Shown one piece after another: positions 1 through 5,350 of a DNA stretch of 5,350 nt. The notes beneath the pieces are model-generated. The model was not told where the DNA came from and made no database searches. It saw nothing but the letters and a program-made list of their open reading frames with translations. The stretch is from assembly GCA_038209195.1 (NCBI GenBank), contig JBBQXY010000259.1, positions 1 through 5,350 of the forward strand, read 5' to 3'. The position numbers and the translations under genes were made by a program. The DNA comes from JBBQXY01 sp038209195 (GTDB taxonomy: Bacteria; Chloroflexota; Ktedonobacteria; Ktedonobacterales; Ktedonobacteraceae). Position 1 is the first letter of the stretch. Each line of letters begins with the position of its first letter.

Positions 1-652
1 CGTCCATGGTAGGGGTACCCCTCGCGGGTACCCTGGGGGCGGGGGCGGACAGGATTGGCGCAATATACACTATAGGCACTTGTCCGTTGGCGTGTAATTG
101 TGGTAGGAGCGCGGTGTCGGTCAGGACGAATTGCCCTTCTCCATGGGCGACAGGGAGCTCAATGGGATGGTCGATGCCTTGTGTGAAAATACAGTTGCTG
201 GGCTCGATGGAGAGGGTGATCCAGCGACACTCGAATTGTGCGGACATGTTGTCGGTTAAGCTAGCAAAAGATGTAGGGACAACCCTTGTGGTCGCCCGTG
301 GGTGGGGGGCGGGCGTCTCGCCCGGCAAGAGTCCTGCGCGCACAAGTACCTGGAAACCGTTGCAAATACCCAGCACTGGACGCCCTTCGTCGACAAATTG
401 GCGCAATTGGGAACCTAGGTGAACGGTCAGATTTTTCGCCAGCAAGGTACCTGCCCCCAGGTCATCTCCATAGGAGAAGCCACCAGGAATAACGAGAAAG
501 GAATAGTCGAGGAGACGTGCAGGCGTCTTGAGCAACTCATTGATATGCACCAGATCGGTGGTGAAACCAGCGAGACGACAGGCCTGGGCCGTTTCGCGAT
601 CACAGTTAATGCCGGGGGCGCGTAAAACAAGCGCACGAATTACGGGTGTCAT
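1..652 (-). CDS. purQ: PurQ, glutaminase subunit of FGAM synthase (3' end outside window)
   Basis: Class I glutamine amidotransferase subunit of phosphoribosylformylglycinamidine synthase. It hydrolyses glutamine and passes ammonia to PurL in cytoplasmic IMP synthesis. The first 217 residues are visible. The N-terminus reads MTPVIRALVLRAPGINCDRE, and the oxyanion-loop region PGGFSYGDD is at about residues 56-64. The nucleophile-elbow motif GICNGFQ contains the expected catalytic Cys97, FECRW is at about 140-144 and the conserved HGEG at 170-173. The catalytic His-Glu pair (PHPER motif in the family) would lie beyond the window edge. The start is ATG at 652-650. It overlaps the purL stop as ATGA and has a strong Shine-Dalgarno, so coupled translation is likely. 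Two stretches do not fit ordinary PurQ: residues about 112-128, between GLLPG and ASLTDNMS, and residues about 201-216. Both coincide with palindromic repeats at 272-317 and 8-50. The frame stays open through both, so the gene looks functional. Confidence 0.95.
   Translation of the reverse strand, partial: MTPVIRALVLRAPGINCDRETAQACRLAGFTTDLVHINELLKTPARLLDYSFLVIPGGFSYGDDLGAGTLLAKNLTVHLGSQLRQFVDEGRPVLGICNGFQVLVRAGLLPGETPAPHPRATTRVVPTSFASLTDNMSAQFECRWITLSIEPSNCIFTQGIDHPIELPVAHGEGQFVLTDTALLPQLHANGQVPIVYIAPILSAPAPRVPARGTPTMD
8..50 (-). repeat. In-frame palindromic repeat, family 2, copy near PurQ C-terminus
   Basis: On the plus strand the order is GGTAG (8-12), an 8-bp stem arm GGGTACCC (13-20), a 5-nt loop CTCGC, the second arm GGGTACCC (26-33), and a G-rich tail (34-50). 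The copies at 272-317 and 3595-3620 have the same GTAG, 8-bp stem and 5-nt loop geometry. In purQ it is read as about SAPAPRVPARGTPT, low-complexity Pro/Ala/Arg sequence that does not look like PurQ. Being a mobile-type insertion is inferred from the shared layout. Confidence 0.7.
272..317 (-). repeat. In-frame palindromic repeat, family 2, copy in middle of PurQ
   Basis: On the plus strand TGTAG (272-276) is followed by arm GGACAACC (277-284), loop CTTGT (285-289), arm GGTCGCCC (290-297) and a G-rich tail (298-317). Read as mRNA (minus strand) the 8-bp stem is fully paired, with two G-U wobbles. It encodes about TPAPHPRATTRVVPT, an extra segment between the PurQ motifs GLLPG and FECRW that in ordinary PurQ are only a short loop apart. 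The tail closely resembles that at 34-50. Confidence 0.75.
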
Positions 653-3600
653 GCCGGCTCTCCCTTCCATGCCTGTTGCAAGTCTGCGATAGGCAGATCA
701 ATCAAAATATTGCCTCCGTTGCTCACGACGAACCGCCCGTTGTCATTGACGCTGCCGATATTGACGGCTTCTTGTTCATAGACACGATGTCTGCGCATAT
801 ATTTCTCGAACGCCTTCTTCTGTTGCGGCGCGACCTCCACGAGGAAGCGCGAAGGGGATTCGCTAAATAAGGCTATCAAGCTGCTGACATTCTCATCGGG
901 CCACATGAGATCCACTTGCCGGTTGACATTTTGCATGTCAATGGTCATGCCAAGCAGGCCAGCGAGCGACATTTCGGCGGCTGCCACAGCCAATCCACCT
1001 TCTGAAAGATCATGGCAGGACTGCACCAGTCCCTCGCGTATAGCCCCGCCGACAGCCTTAAGAATAGACAGAGCATGGGTCAAAGAGGGCATCGGTACGT
1101 GGGTCTCCAGCTTAATGTGACTGATTTCCGCGTAGTGGGACCCTAACAGTTCATTATTCGTGGTGCCTATTACGTAAAGCAGATTGCCTGACTGTTTCAG
1201 GGACATATCGATGGTCTTGCTGGCATCGTCAATCACACCTACTGCTGAGATGAGCAAGGTGGGAATGACGGGTAGTCGCTGACCATCTGCACGGTACTCG
1301 TTATTGAGGCTATCTTTGCCGGAGATAAACGGCACACCAAAGATGGTGGCGGCATACGAGCAGCCCTTGACAGCTTCTACCAGCATGCCCAGTTGCACGG
1401 GATCATTGGGATTGCCCCAGCAGAAATTATCCAGGATAGCAGCCCGTTCAACGTCTCCACCCACGGCGACAAGGTTGCGTAAGGCCTCGTCAACAGCACT
1501 GGCCGCCATGGCAAAGGGACTGATGGTGCCATACAGGGGATTGATGCCGTTGGAAAGGACAATACCCATAGTGTTTGGCTCGTCGAGAATTGGTTGGAGG
1601 ACGGCGGCGTCTCCGGGCCCGTTCCCTGCTCTACCCACCAGGGGTTTGAGCACGGTAGCGCCCTGCACTTCGTGGTCGTAACGGCGCACGACCTCCTCTT
1701 TCGAGGCAATGTTGGGATGGCTCAGTAACGACAACAGTGCCTGGGCATAATGCGCCGGAAACAATGAACTCTGCTCGTCGTAGCCATAGTGCGAAAAAAG
1801 AAATTGGTTGCCAATATGAATCCTGGGTGCGTCAGGATTTTTAGAGACAATAGTTTGCTGCCTGCCCTGGCGAGGTCGTACCGATGTTGCCTCAAGGGTG
1901 CGTTGCGGCATGCCATCGTGGAGAAAGGCCATGGCGATGTCGGCAACAATGGAATTGGCATACGTCACGACCAGGCGAGCATCGTCGGTGAAGGTGCCAA
2001 TAATGCTGGCCTCGACCTCCTCAACGGAGCAGAGAGCCAGAAGTTCAGGCAGGTTTTGCGGTGGGACAGCCAGTACCATGCGCTCCTGGGCTTCAGAGAG
2101 CCAGATTTCCCAAGGGGCCAGCCCCTGGTATTTGAGAGGAGCTTTTTCCAGTTCGACGTAGGCACCGCTCTGCGCGCCCATCTCGCCAATGGCGGAGGAG
2201 AAACCACCCGCGCCACAATCGGTAATGGCCGAGTAGAGCTGGCGGTCACGGGCCTGGACAATGACATCAGCCACTTTTTTTTCAGTGATGGGTGCGCCAA
2301 TCTGCACGGCGGTACCCGCCTGGGCATTGATCTCGCTGCTCATCTCGCCAGAGGAAAAGGTGGCGCCATGAATACCGTCGCGCCCAGTTCGTCCACCCAG
2401 CACGACGATGCGGTCTCCTGGCTGCACCTGGTGCGGATGACTACCATGCGGCAAGATGCCGAGGCAGCCACAGAAGACGAGCGGGTTATAAAGATAGCCC
2501 TCGTTATAGAGGATGGCTCCGTTTACCGTGGGAATGCCCATCTTATTGCCGTAGTCACGCACACCATTGACGACGCCACTGGCAATGCGGCGCGGCGAGA
2601 GAATACCTTTGGGCAAGTCGGTGGGCGGCGTCGCTAATGGCCCAAAGCAGAGGATATCGGTACAAGCGATGGGTTGGGCGGAGACACCTAAAACGTCGCG
2701 AATGACGCCACCCACGCCTGTATTGGCCCCTCCAAAAGGTTCAATGGCGGAGGGATGGTTGTGTGTCTCCACCTTAAAGGCGATATCCTGCGTTTCAGTG
2801 AAACGAATGATACCCGCGTTATCGCTGAAGGCTGAGACGAGCCATGGCTTATTCATTGACGCGGTGGCGCGCATTAAATAGTGCTTGAGTAGACCATGAA
2901 TGGTTTCTTCCGCGAGGACGTTGCGCTCTTCGTCTAGTTCACGGAAGCGAATAGTAGCCTTGAAGGTCTTGTGCGAACAATGCTCAGACCAAGTCTGGGC
3001 GATGGTCTCCAGCTCGACATCGGTTGGCTCGCGGCCCAAGTCGCGATAGTGTCGCTGAATGGCTTCCATCTCCTCCAAATTCAGCGATAACAAACCCTGC
3101 TTGCTTATCACTAGCAGTTGCTGGTCGGACATGTTTGATAAGGGAATGGACGACGCAATGTCATTCTGAGCCCGCAGGCGAAGAATCTCTTCCTTGGACT
3201 CAATGGGTTGCACCTTGACAGAAGAGGGGAACGGGTCAGTGTTTGCGTCGCGATGGCCTAGGGTTATTTGTTCTTTTGCTACAGCAGTGTGCAACGTATA
3301 GTGCTGAATGACCGGATTATAGAGAAGGGCCTCGGCAATGGCGTTCACATCTGCCTCGCTCAAGCGGCTGTCCAGCAAGTAGCGACGGCCTGTCGTTACC
3401 TGCTCCAGTGCTGTAATTCCCAGTAACTGCGCTCCGGCGATGACGCTCTCGGCGAGGGTGTCGGTTACGCCGGGTAGTAAAAAGACATCGACGCTGTAAA
3501 GCTGCGCTGCTAAATTGTCATTCTGAGGCCGCAGCCGAAGAATCTCTTCCTTAAACGCTGTCGCTGTGTTAGTGGTGTCAGCAGTGCTCAGAGATGTAGT

Positions 3601-3876
3601 GACGCCCCTTGTGGGCGTCATAGTACTTTGTGCCTCCTGCACCACGGGATCAGTCAGCAACTGAGTGATGAGCTGATCAATTTCGTGGGGGGAAAGGTTT
3701 CCGGTGAGGAGGTAGAGTTGCGCGGTATGGATGGTAAGCGGGTGGGGACTGGCAACGATAGCGTTCAGTGAAGGAAGGCTAGCCTGTGGTAAGAATACTA
3801 TTTCACGGGCGAGGCGGTGTGCCTGTACGTCATGCGGCTCCGCTTTTGCCCGTATCTCTATGTGAAATACTGTCAC
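649..3876 (-). CDS. purL: PurL, FGAM synthase large subunit with two fused PurS-like domains
   Basis: ATP-dependent synthetase that converts FGAR to FGAM with ammonia from PurQ. It is 1075 aa from the GTG at 3876, which I prefer because AGGAAAAGAG precedes it. A TTG at 3909 would add 11 residues but lacks a convincing ribosome binding site. Numbering is from the GTG. PurS-like domain 1 spans about 1-84 and ends in DPVVQEA. Linker 85-122 follows, then PurS-like domain 2 at about 125-203 (VFLLPGVTDT ... NPVIQHY). A second linker runs about 204-248. The PurL core follows, with TWSEHCSHKTF (295-305), ETHNHPSAIEPFGGANTG (370-387), GGRTGRDGIHGATFSS (494-509), GNGPGDAAV (751-759), SGKDSLNNEY (852-861) and SCHDLSEGG (953-961). 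These are the expected substrate and nucleotide/metal sites of both AIRS-like halves. There is no glutaminase domain; PurQ is encoded just downstream. Both linkers contain palindromic repeats read in frame. The double-PurS N-terminus recalls the PurS-dimer-like domain of large-type PurL. Confidence 0.96.
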   Translation of the reverse strand: MTVFHIEIRAKAEPHDVQAHRLAREIVFLPQASLPSLNAIVASPHPLTIHTAQLYLLTGNLSPHEIDQLITQLLTDPVVQEAQSTMTPTRGVTTSLSTADTTNTATAFKEEILRLRPQNDNLAAQLYSVDVFLLPGVTDTLAESVIAGAQLLGITALEQVTTGRRYLLDSRLSEADVNAIAEALLYNPVIQHYTLHTAVAKEQITLGHRDANTDPFPSSVKVQPIESKEEILRLRAQNDIASSIPLSNMSDQQLLVISKQGLLSLNLEEMEAIQRHYRDLGREPTDVELETIAQTWSEHCSHKTFKATIRFRELDEERNVLAEETIHGLLKHYLMRATASMNKPWLVSAFSDNAGIIRFTETQDIAFKVETHNHPSAIEPFGGANTGVGGVIRDVLGVSAQPIACTDILCFGPLATPPTDLPKGILSPRRIASGVVNGVRDYGNKMGIPTVNGAILYNEGYLYNPLVFCGCLGILPHGSHPHQVQPGDRIVVLGGRTGRDGIHGATFSSGEMSSEINAQAGTAVQIGAPITEKKVADVIVQARDRQLYSAITDCGAGGFSSAIGEMGAQSGAYVELEKAPLKYQGLAPWEIWLSEAQERMVLAVPPQNLPELLALCSVEEVEASIIGTFTDDARLVVTYANSIVADIAMAFLHDGMPQRTLEATSVRPRQGRQQTIVSKNPDAPRIHIGNQFLFSHYGYDEQSSLFPAHYAQALLSLLSHPNIASKEEVVRRYDHEVQGATVLKPLVGRAGNGPGDAAVLQPILDEPNTMGIVLSNGINPLYGTISPFAMAASAVDEALRNLVAVGGDVERAAILDNFCWGNPNDPVQLGMLVEAVKGCSYAATIFGVPFISGKDSLNNEYRADGQRLPVIPTLLISAVGVIDDASKTIDMSLKQSGNLLYVIGTTNNELLGSHYAEISHIKLETHVPMPSLTHALSILKAVGGAIREGLVQSCHDLSEGGLAVAAAEMSLAGLLGMTIDMQNVNRQVDLMWPDENVSSLIALFSESPSRFLVEVAPQQKKAFEKYMRRHRVYEQEAVNIGSVNDNGRFVVSNGGNILIDLPIADLQQAWKGEPA
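660..668 (-). promoter_or_regulatory. purQ ribosome binding site inside the purL 3' end
   Basis: On the minus strand GGAAGGGAG lies 7 nt upstream of the purQ ATG, inside the last codons of purL. Together with the ATGA stop/start overlap it fixes the purQ start and implies translational coupling, so the two subunits would be made in matched amounts. Confidence 0.8.
3159..3195 (-). repeat. In-frame palindromic repeat, family 1, copy A (second PurL linker)
   Basis: This 37-bp element matches the copy at 3516-3552 at 35 of 37 positions. It can fold as an imperfect hairpin. ATTCT (3163-3167) pairs with AGAAT (3182-3186), then come two G/A mismatches, then GCC/GGC-type inner pairs around a 4-nt loop. 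In purL it encodes KEEILRLRAQND (residues 228-239), between PurS-like domain 2 and the PurL core. The opposite strand reads CHSEPAGEESL, a phrase common in spurious translations of such repeats. Confidence 0.85.
3516..3552 (-). repeat. In-frame palindromic repeat, family 1, copy B (first PurL linker)
   Basis: This is a direct repeat of 3159-3195 with two differences. Plus-strand C at repeat position 13 becomes G, and G at position 20 becomes C. These two bases face each other in the predicted stem, so pairing is kept. It encodes KEEILRLRPQND (residues 109-120), between the two PurS-like domains and in the same reading phase as the other copy. The copies are 357 bp apart, exactly 119 codons. 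Confidence 0.85.
3595..3620 (-). repeat. In-frame palindromic repeat, family 2, copy in first PurL linker
   Basis: On the plus strand TGTAG (3595-3599) precedes a perfect 8-bp inverted repeat, TGACGCCC (3600-3607) and GGGCGTCA (3613-3620), around loop CTTGT. The two purQ copies share this layout and the loop at 285-289 is identical, but this copy lacks their G-rich tail. It encodes MTPTRGVTT in the PurL linker, 42 bp from the family 1 copy at 3516-3552. Confidence 0.75.
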
Positions 3877-3879
3877 GTT

Positions 3880-3889
3880 CTCTTTTCCT
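3880..3889 (-). promoter_or_regulatory. purL ribosome binding site
   Basis: On the minus strand AGGAAAAGAG lies just upstream of the GTG at 3876, with its AGGA 9 nt from the start codon. It decides between the GTG and the in-frame TTG at 3909, which has no comparable purine-rich site upstream. The GTG start also places the first PurS-like beta strand (VTVFHIEIRAK) directly at the N-terminus, as in free-standing PurS. Confidence 0.7.
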
Positions 3890-3938
3890 GGGTAAGTTGC
3901 AGCTATCAATCGGCAATTCCGTTGAATGGAACGATTTC

Positions 3939-3968
3939 ATTGTAGCACTTTTTTGAGGGAGGTGGCAA
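3939..3968 (-). promoter_or_regulatory. Sigma-70-type promoter for purL-purQ
   Basis: On the minus strand a -35 box TTGCCA (3968-3963, five of six consensus bases) and a -10 box TACAAT (3944-3939, five of six) are separated by 18 bp. A TG one base upstream of the -10 box makes it an extended -10. Transcription would begin near 3932, giving a leader of about 55 nt before the GTG start. I saw no recognisable purine riboswitch in so short a leader. Confidence 0.6.
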
Positions 3969-4182
3969 ATTGCGCAGGGGTTTCACACATAGGTATGAGA
4001 AATTACTCATAAACACAGCTATTCCATGCACTACATTTATGATCTTTTTTTCAACTTATGCAATGATAAATGAAAGTCCTACTTTCAATGACTCCTTACA
4101 GTTCTGATAAGATGAAAGTACAGGCATCCTCAAAGAGCATGGTCAAGCCTGGTCTCTCACGTATAGCGGAACGATCACCAAC
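3969..4182. other. Divergent spacer with no supported gene
   Basis: This stretch lies between the purL promoter and the first usable start of the plus-strand gene. It is AT-rich around 4000-4080. It holds one small palindrome (3994-4011) and an ATG at 4063 followed by only 13 sense codons before a TGA TAA double stop (4105-4110). That ATG is in the same frame as the downstream gene. From 4111 the frame is open into that gene without an ATG or GTG start. I found no convincing plus-strand promoter or ribosome binding site. Confidence 0.5.
3994..4011. promoter_or_regulatory. Small palindrome upstream of the purL promoter (possible operator)
   Basis: TATGAG (3994-3999) and CTCATA (4006-4011) form a 6-bp inverted repeat with a 6-bp spacer, centred about 35 bp upstream of the purL -35 box. 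The size and position suit a dimeric regulator site. Such short palindromes also arise by chance, and no regulator is recognisable from the sequence. Confidence 0.25.
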
Positions 4183-4899
4183 TTGCTCACCATTGGCGAT
4201 AAGCTGGAGATCACGCGGGAACAGGGAAAAGTCACTAGCCCTGTGGGGCAGGTAATGCTGACTGGCAGCTTCCCAGTGAATTCCTTTCAGCATATCCAGC
4301 ATCTGCTGGTCAATTATCCCGAGACGCCCGGCAAGGTGGGCATGTTGATCGGCCTGTTGCAGCAAGCCCATTTGTTGGATATCCAGGCTGCGGCATTGCT
4401 AAGCGTGTCATCCGGTCGGAACGCTGACGCGATTGGATGCGTGTCGCAAAGTATGCTCGATATTATCGAAGGTGAACATGGTTCACATTACCAGCCGTTG
4501 ACGGGAGCATGTGCCCAACAGTATGGTACGACGTCTGGCGATGGTTTCGGCTTGCTGGGCAAAGGGTACGTGGCTGGCGCGGAAGAACATGCTTCGCTAG
4601 CACTCAGCCAGAAAGATGCCACAAACCTGATGCGACAGCATGGTGCCATGATGAATATGTCCCTCACGAATGTCACTGGCTGGGTGACAACCATTGAGCA
4701 AGACCTACTACAGCTACAAGCCCATCCCACCGACCTGTCATCAGTGCAGAAGTTCACGACGCTGGCGGACAATGCCTATCACGGGGTGGATATTAACGGC
4801 GATGGGCAAATCGACCCAGTGGCAGGGGAAGCTGGAGCCTTGACTGCCTACCAGCAAGGGCAGTTAATGGCCACGTTAATTCTGGCACCGAACGTATAG
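4183..4899 (+). CDS. EF-hand-like protein of unknown function, probably 5'-truncated
   Basis: The function is not recognised. From the TTG at 4183 the product is 238 aa. The N-terminal 30 residues look beta-rich (LTIGDKLEITREQ, VMLTGSF). A helical stretch at about 35-95 contains the leucine-rich segment GMLIGLLQQAHLLDIQAAALL. Two cysteines (86 and 110) could form a disulfide. Near the C-terminus DINGDGQID (203-211) is a calcium-loop-like motif with acidic or polar residues at positions 1, 3, 5, 7 and 9. Position 12 is Ala and a Glu sits at position 14, so it is not a canonical EF-hand. The frame is open upstream to 4111 with protein-like sequence (STGILKEHGQAWSLTYSG), but there is no ATG or GTG, and TGA TAA lies before it. 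No signal peptide or membrane segment is visible. The beta part weakly recalls the RskA-type anti-sigma domain, so this may be the C-terminal remnant of a longer secreted or membrane protein. A genuine TTG start or an ATG at 4255 is possible. Confidence 0.6.
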   Translation: MLTIGDKLEITREQGKVTSPVGQVMLTGSFPVNSFQHIQHLLVNYPETPGKVGMLIGLLQQAHLLDIQAAALLSVSSGRNADAIGCVSQSMLDIIEGEHGSHYQPLTGACAQQYGTTSGDGFGLLGKGYVAGAEEHASLALSQKDATNLMRQHGAMMNMSLTNVTGWVTTIEQDLLQLQAHPTDLSSVQKFTTLADNAYHGVDINGDGQIDPVAGEAGALTAYQQGQLMATLILAPNV

Positions 4900-4901
4900 C
4901 C

Positions 4902-4954
4902 TATACATGAGTCATCCCAGTTGCTGGGATGACTCATGTATACCTCTATTTTTT
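4902..4954 (+). terminator. Long hairpin terminator between convergent genes
   Basis: A perfect 19-bp inverted repeat (4902-4920 with 4924-4942) with a 3-nt loop begins 2 bp after the plus-strand stop codon (4897-4899). Six T residues follow at 4949-4954, so it can act as an intrinsic terminator for the plus-strand gene. The T tract is also the complement of the Lys-rich end and stop of the relA/spoT gene. On the minus strand no U tract follows the stem, so termination there would rest on the hairpin alone. Confidence 0.85.
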
Positions 4955-5350
4955 CTTGTGCTTGCCGAGGTCGCGCTCGACGAAGCGGACGTCTTTTACT
5001 TTTTCGAGGCGCGTGAAGAGGCGTTGTAGTTGTTCGAGGCCATCGATTTCCAGGGTGGCACTGATCAGCGCGACCTCTTTGCCGTTGCTCACGGTGGAAC
5101 TGACGGCGGTCATGTTGACACCGACCTCGGTGACAGCCGCGGCGATATCGCGAATGAGGCCGGCGCGGTCACGGGCCGAGATGAGGATAGGAGCCTGATA
5201 GCGTTGCTGAGTCATGCTGACCCAACTGACGGAGACCAGACGTTCGCGATCACGCTCACGGTAGCGACCGATATTCTGGCAATCGGCCCGATGCACAATC
5301 GCGCCTTTGCCACGGCTGATAAAGCCGACGATCTCATCGCCGGGCAATGG
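4946..5350 (-). CDS. RelA/SpoT-family (p)ppGpp synthetase/hydrolase, C-terminal 134 aa
   Basis: Only the regulatory C-terminus is in the window; the catalytic hydrolase, synthetase and TGS domains would lie beyond 5350. The visible part begins PLPGDEIVGFISRGKGAIVH and continues RADCQN, which is the second half of the RIS/zinc-finger domain. The CC pair that normally precedes PxPGD would be just outside. An ACT domain follows at about residues 49-127 of the fragment (RYQAPILISARDRAGLIRDI ... VKDVRFVERD). The stop is TAG at 4948-4946 after a basic tail, KHKKK. In long RSH proteins these domains contact the ribosome and regulate the balance of synthesis and hydrolysis of the stringent alarmone. 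Rel, RelA and SpoT cannot be told apart from this end, so no symbol is given. Confidence 0.92.
   Translation of the reverse strand, partial: PLPGDEIVGFISRGKGAIVHRADCQNIGRYRERDRERLVSVSWVSMTQQRYQAPILISARDRAGLIRDIAAAVTEVGVNMTAVSSTVSNGKEVALISATLEIDGLEQLQRLFTRLEKVKDVRFVERDLGKHKKK

Noticed and set aside
6..422. Plus-strand open frame of 138 codons
   Set aside because: It is antisense to purQ, whose conserved motifs (GICNGFQ, HGEG, PGGFSYGDD) explain this stretch.
1789..2637. Plus-strand open frame of 282 codons
   Set aside because: It lies wholly antisense to conserved PurL core sequence and has no recognisable domain, so it is a shadow of purL codon use.
3024..3218. Plus-strand frame ending in CHSEPAGEESLPWTQ
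   Set aside because: It is antisense to purL. The peptide is the opposite-strand reading of the family 1 repeat, often seen in spurious ORFs.
3159..3620. CRISPR-like array
   Set aside because: There are only two copies of one repeat, 357 bp apart with conserved protein sequence between them, and another unrelated palindrome. This is not an array.
3877..3932. Purine riboswitch in the purL leader
   Set aside because: The leader is only about 55 nt from the predicted start of transcription and shows no aptamer-like three-way junction.
4070..4255. Plus-strand frame MKVLLSMTPYSSDK...
   Set aside because: It is short and of unnatural composition, and it overlaps the better-supported frame that continues to 4899.

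Overview
The window carries part of a de novo purine operon on the minus strand (purL followed by purQ), one small plus-strand gene that looks 5'-truncated, and the 3' end of a RelA/SpoT-type (p)ppGpp synthetase/hydrolase gene on the minus strand. The organism is a bacterium of moderate GC. I favour Chloroflexota, probably Ktedonobacteria. The reasons are a PurL carrying two PurS-like domains, dispersed repeats of a type I associate with those genomes, and an EF-hand-like protein that resembles Ktedonobacteria proteins as I remember them. This placement is inference from memory and no search was run.

Layout: 1-652 (minus) is purQ, with its C-terminus cut off by the window edge. 649-3876 (minus) is purL, translationally coupled to purQ by an ATGA overlap. 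3877-3968 holds the purL ribosome binding site and a good sigma-70-type promoter. 3969-4182 is a gene-poor spacer with one small palindrome and a reading frame broken by a double stop. 4183-4899 (plus) is an EF-hand-like protein of unknown function. 4902-4954 is a strong hairpin terminator between convergent genes. 4946-5350 (minus) is the RIS/zinc-finger and ACT end of RelA/SpoT.

PurL and PurQ together make FGAM synthase, the fourth step of IMP synthesis. PurQ releases ammonia from glutamine and PurL uses it with ATP to amidinate FGAR. The PurS function appears to be built into the N-terminus of PurL as two PurS-like domains.

The most striking feature is that five short palindromic repeats of two families sit inside these two essential genes, all in frame. 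Family 1 has two copies in PurL linkers (3159-3195 and 3516-3552) and encodes KEEILRLR(P/A)QND. Family 2 has three copies (8-50, 272-317, 3595-3620), each with GTAG, an 8-bp stem and a 5-nt loop. Every copy of a family lies in the same reading phase. Both families show base changes that preserve pairing. This resembles the Rickettsia palindromic elements known to insert in-frame in protein genes.
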